Below, one piece after another: positions 50,669-52,595 of a stretch of 52,595 bases of DNA. Positions within the stretch are counted from its first letter, which is position 1; each line of letters begins with the position of its first letter. The translations under genes and the position numbers were made by a program. This stretch comes from an uncultured Collinsella sp. (GTDB taxonomy: Bacteria; Actinomycetota; Coriobacteriia; Coriobacteriales; Coriobacteriaceae): contig CALDWI010000081.1 of NCBI GenBank assembly GCA_937923795.1, positions 1-52,595 on the forward strand, given 5' to 3'. The notes below the pieces were generated by a model. That model had not been told where the DNA came from, made no database searches, and worked only from the letters and a program-made list of their open reading frames with translations.

Positions 50669-51451
50669 ATGTCGAGAGGGCTTACTATAGCCGAACTTGT
50701 TCAGCAAGTTTACTACGCCATCTACAAGGTCCGCATCGACGTGGACGAGGGAGTAGACGGCGCATTCTCTTCTAAGACTGACAAGTTCAAAGAAGTTGTA
50801 ATGGAAGCCAATCTTGTCCTTCAGGAGTTTCAGAAGGAGCAGGATTGGAATTTCCTTCGGGACCGATGGGAGATCGGCTGGGCATTCAATCCTCACCATG
50901 GGATTCAGGAGTTCCAGATTCCTCCCGATGTCTATAAAATCTGTTCTGGATTCAATGACGCCGTCCGCCTGCACAATCACGGAGGCTTTCTTGAAGTTCC
51001 TATCACGTCTCCGCGTTCTGGCAACCACAGTGATGTAGCTATGTTCGATCAGTACGGGCAGCTCGATGTCCACGACAACCGAGTCAAGGCGTTCGTTGTA
51101 GGAGATACGCTCACCTTCTCGCGTCCTTGGCAGCCTATCGAGCTTGGCTCGCTTATAGAAACCGACGTAATTTCTACTGTGCAGCCGCTGCACATTTGCG
51201 ATGACAGGTGCTCTGATAACTGTCCGAAGGCGTATAAGGAACGAGTGCTGACCTGGTGCCCTGACCCTCTGTACTTCGTGTACAAGATTGCATCCTATCG
51301 TGCCGAAGGCGACCCGTCTGTCTCCGAGATGGTAGAGAGCCTGACTAACAAAGCCAAGATGATGCTGTCTGCAATGCGCGAGAACGACTCGGCTCACACC
51401 GTTCCCGATACCTATCAGACTGCACACATCGGGTTCATCGAGGTGATCTGA
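50669..51451 (+). CDS. Head-tail adaptor (tail tubular A-like)
   Basis: 260 residues after GAGGGGG. LVLQEFQKEQDWNFLRDRWEIG and GIQEFQIPPDVYKICSGFND are typical of the adaptor ring that sits under the portal of podoviruses (gp4/gp11-like). The C-terminal part holds a Cys pair (CDDRCSDNC) and a long helix. The order portal, capsid, internal proteins, adaptor, nozzle is standard. It ends two bases before the nozzle gene. Confidence 0.75.
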   Translation: MSRGLTIAELVQQVYYAIYKVRIDVDEGVDGAFSSKTDKFKEVVMEANLVLQEFQKEQDWNFLRDRWEIGWAFNPHHGIQEFQIPPDVYKICSGFNDAVRLHNHGGFLEVPITSPRSGNHSDVAMFDQYGQLDVHDNRVKAFVVGDTLTFSRPWQPIELGSLIETDVISTVQPLHICDDRCSDNCPKAYKERVLTWCPDPLYFVYKIASYRAEGDPSVSEMVESLTNKAKMMLSAMRENDSAHTVPDTYQTAHIGFIEVI

Positions 51452-51452
51452 T

Positions 51453-52595
51453 ATGGCAGGCAAGGCATCCTCGAAGAAGAAATCATCTGGAGGCGGACGA
51501 CCTAGAAACTCCGAGCCTCAGGTTCAGGTTTTCAAACAGTTCACTGGAATGAACATTCAGGAGAACCAGGCGGACTTCGACCCATCTGGAATCTCCCATG
51601 ATCAGGCCGATCTCCAGATGACCTATATGGAGATTCAGAACAACGTGGCAGTAACCTCGATGAAGACGCTTGAGACAGTGAACAAAACCGTGGAGAAGTT
51701 TCTTGTCCCTCCAACAGGCACTGAGTTCACTGGTCCCATCGTCAACATCGGGGCTTACATCTATGCAGCCACAAGCAATAAGCATACTTCCGAGTTCGCG
51801 ATCTATAAAACTGATGTTCTCAATCCTAAGAACTGGACGAAGATCGAGGTTAAGAGCGCCGTTTCAAAACCGGAAACGATTCCTGCCGAAACCGAATGGA
51901 CTTGGATCGGTCTCGTCGGCGGGTACATCGTAGCGCTTACCGCATCGAACAACATCTTCATCAGTGAGTACAAGGAGAACGAGCCGATCAATGACTTGAG
52001 CTTCTATCCGAAGATTGATTCTCCTAGCGAGAATAAGCTCACCATCTATGCAGACCCTTGGGTATACGGAAGACAATATGCTCTATATCCACGAGGGTCT
52101 CTTAAAATCAAAGAGGTAACTGCTATCGATGAGGCTCCTCCTGCCGATATGCAGTACCGTATCGGAATCACTTACACGCTCTGCAACGTGTTCGGACCTA
52201 CTGAAGCGGCTCCTATCAAATACTATTGGGTGAATAAGCCGACGACCGAATGGTCCTCATCCTGCTACCTGGCTATCGATCATAAGGCTGACAAAGCCGA
52301 TGGCTTCAATGCAATGGAGTTCTATTACGTCGAAGGAGAAGCTCAAGATCCTGCGTTCTTCTATCGTCTTGAGTTCGACCTCGATGGACCGGATCCTCGC
52401 ATGTCCTTCCATTGGGATGGCTATAACACCAATACCGATATGTGGGCCATCGCGAACCTTTCCGTCCCGACGAAGAACTACACGGCTGGAGTAGAAGCGA
52501 AATATGCCACGTCTATCGATGGACGTGTTTACTTCTGGGACAATGTCGATAACCCAGCCAGACTCTACATCGGAGGCAACCCTGGTAACGAGCTG
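51453..52595 (+). CDS. Tail nozzle/tail tubular B-like protein, N-terminal part
   Basis: 381 codons to the window end, then in frame into base 56 of the window after the 55-base overlap, for 746 residues in all. The N-terminus MAGKASSKKKSSGGGRPRNS is basic and disordered; then a beta-rich body follows (EWTWIGLVGGYIVALTASNN). It would close the tail beneath the adaptor and carry the fibres. The ATG follows GAGGTGATC. Confidence 0.7.
   Translation, partial: MAGKASSKKKSSGGGRPRNSEPQVQVFKQFTGMNIQENQADFDPSGISHDQADLQMTYMEIQNNVAVTSMKTLETVNKTVEKFLVPPTGTEFTGPIVNIGAYIYAATSNKHTSEFAIYKTDVLNPKNWTKIEVKSAVSKPETIPAETEWTWIGLVGGYIVALTASNNIFISEYKENEPINDLSFYPKIDSPSENKLTIYADPWVYGRQYALYPRGSLKIKEVTAIDEAPPADMQYRIGITYTLCNVFGPTEAAPIKYYWVNKPTTEWSSSCYLAIDHKADKADGFNAMEFYYVEGEAQDPAFFYRLEFDLDGPDPRMSFHWDGYNTNTDMWAIANLSVPTKNYTAGVEAKYATSIDGRVYFWDNVDNPARLYIGGNPGNEL
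52541..52595. repeat. Terminal overlap, right copy
   Basis: Exact copy of bases 1-55. Removing one copy gives a 52,540 bp circle and joins the two halves of the nozzle gene without a frameshift. Confidence 0.95.

Overview
The window looks like one complete, circular tailed-phage genome. Bases 1-55 are repeated exactly at 52541-52595, so the contig closes into a circle of 52,540 bp, and one tail gene runs across the join. The proteins point to a short-tailed (podovirus-like) phage: portal, capsid, adaptor, nozzle and very large internal virion proteins are present, and no tape measure or contractile sheath was recognised. Strong AGGAGG-type ribosome binding sites, sigma70-like TATAAT boxes, a probable leaderless start and a protein with three HGT-GY-CRC-C zinc units suggest a Gram-positive, probably actinobacterial (perhaps Coriobacteriia-like) host; this host call is inference. 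The standard code is used, with TAA, TAG and TGA all acting as stops. No integrase, repressor or tRNA was recognised, so a lytic life style is likely.

Layout. (1) About 51.4 kb through the join to 7.5 kb, plus strand: nozzle protein, then fibre and receptor-binding proteins that share N- and C-terminal modules. (2) 7.5-9.1 kb, plus: lysis cassette (small membrane protein, holin, CHAP endolysin). (3) 9.1-13.7 kb, minus: late operon with terminase large subunit, a scaffold-like protein and several unknowns, driven by a TATAAT promoter at about 13.75 kb. (4) 13.8-24.9 kb, minus: replication and early genes, namely YqaJ nuclease, SSB, primase-polymerase, MoxR AAA+ ATPase, PD-(D/E)XK nuclease, VWA protein, nucleotidyltransferase-like protein, and then a string of small, often Cys-rich proteins separated by terminators and a family of inverted repeats. 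(5) 24.9-26.1 kb: a 1.2 kb region without a credible gene, with AT-rich tracts and strong hairpins, a candidate origin and divergent control region. (6) 26.1-30.7 kb, plus: SF3 helicase, dUTPase, DUF3310 and small zinc proteins. (7) 30.7-51.4 kb, plus: three giant proteins (815, 2443 and 1610 residues), portal, capsid with a C-terminal Ig-like domain, internal virion proteins and adaptor.

The main point of interest is the 2443-residue protein. It carries a DFDGD motif in a context like that of the beta-prime double-psi beta-barrel of multisubunit RNA polymerases, which suggests a virion RNA polymerase of the kind known from crAss-like phages but here in a much smaller genome with actinobacterial-style signals. 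The early region contains seven copies of a hairpin-forming element (core CACCTTGTGT) in the leaders of minus-strand genes. A working model is that an ejected polymerase, or a phage regulator, uses these elements to start or control early transcription. No DNA polymerase of family A, B or C is visible, so the primase-polymerase plus SF3 helicase, assisted by the MoxR/VWA pair, may form a minimal replication set.
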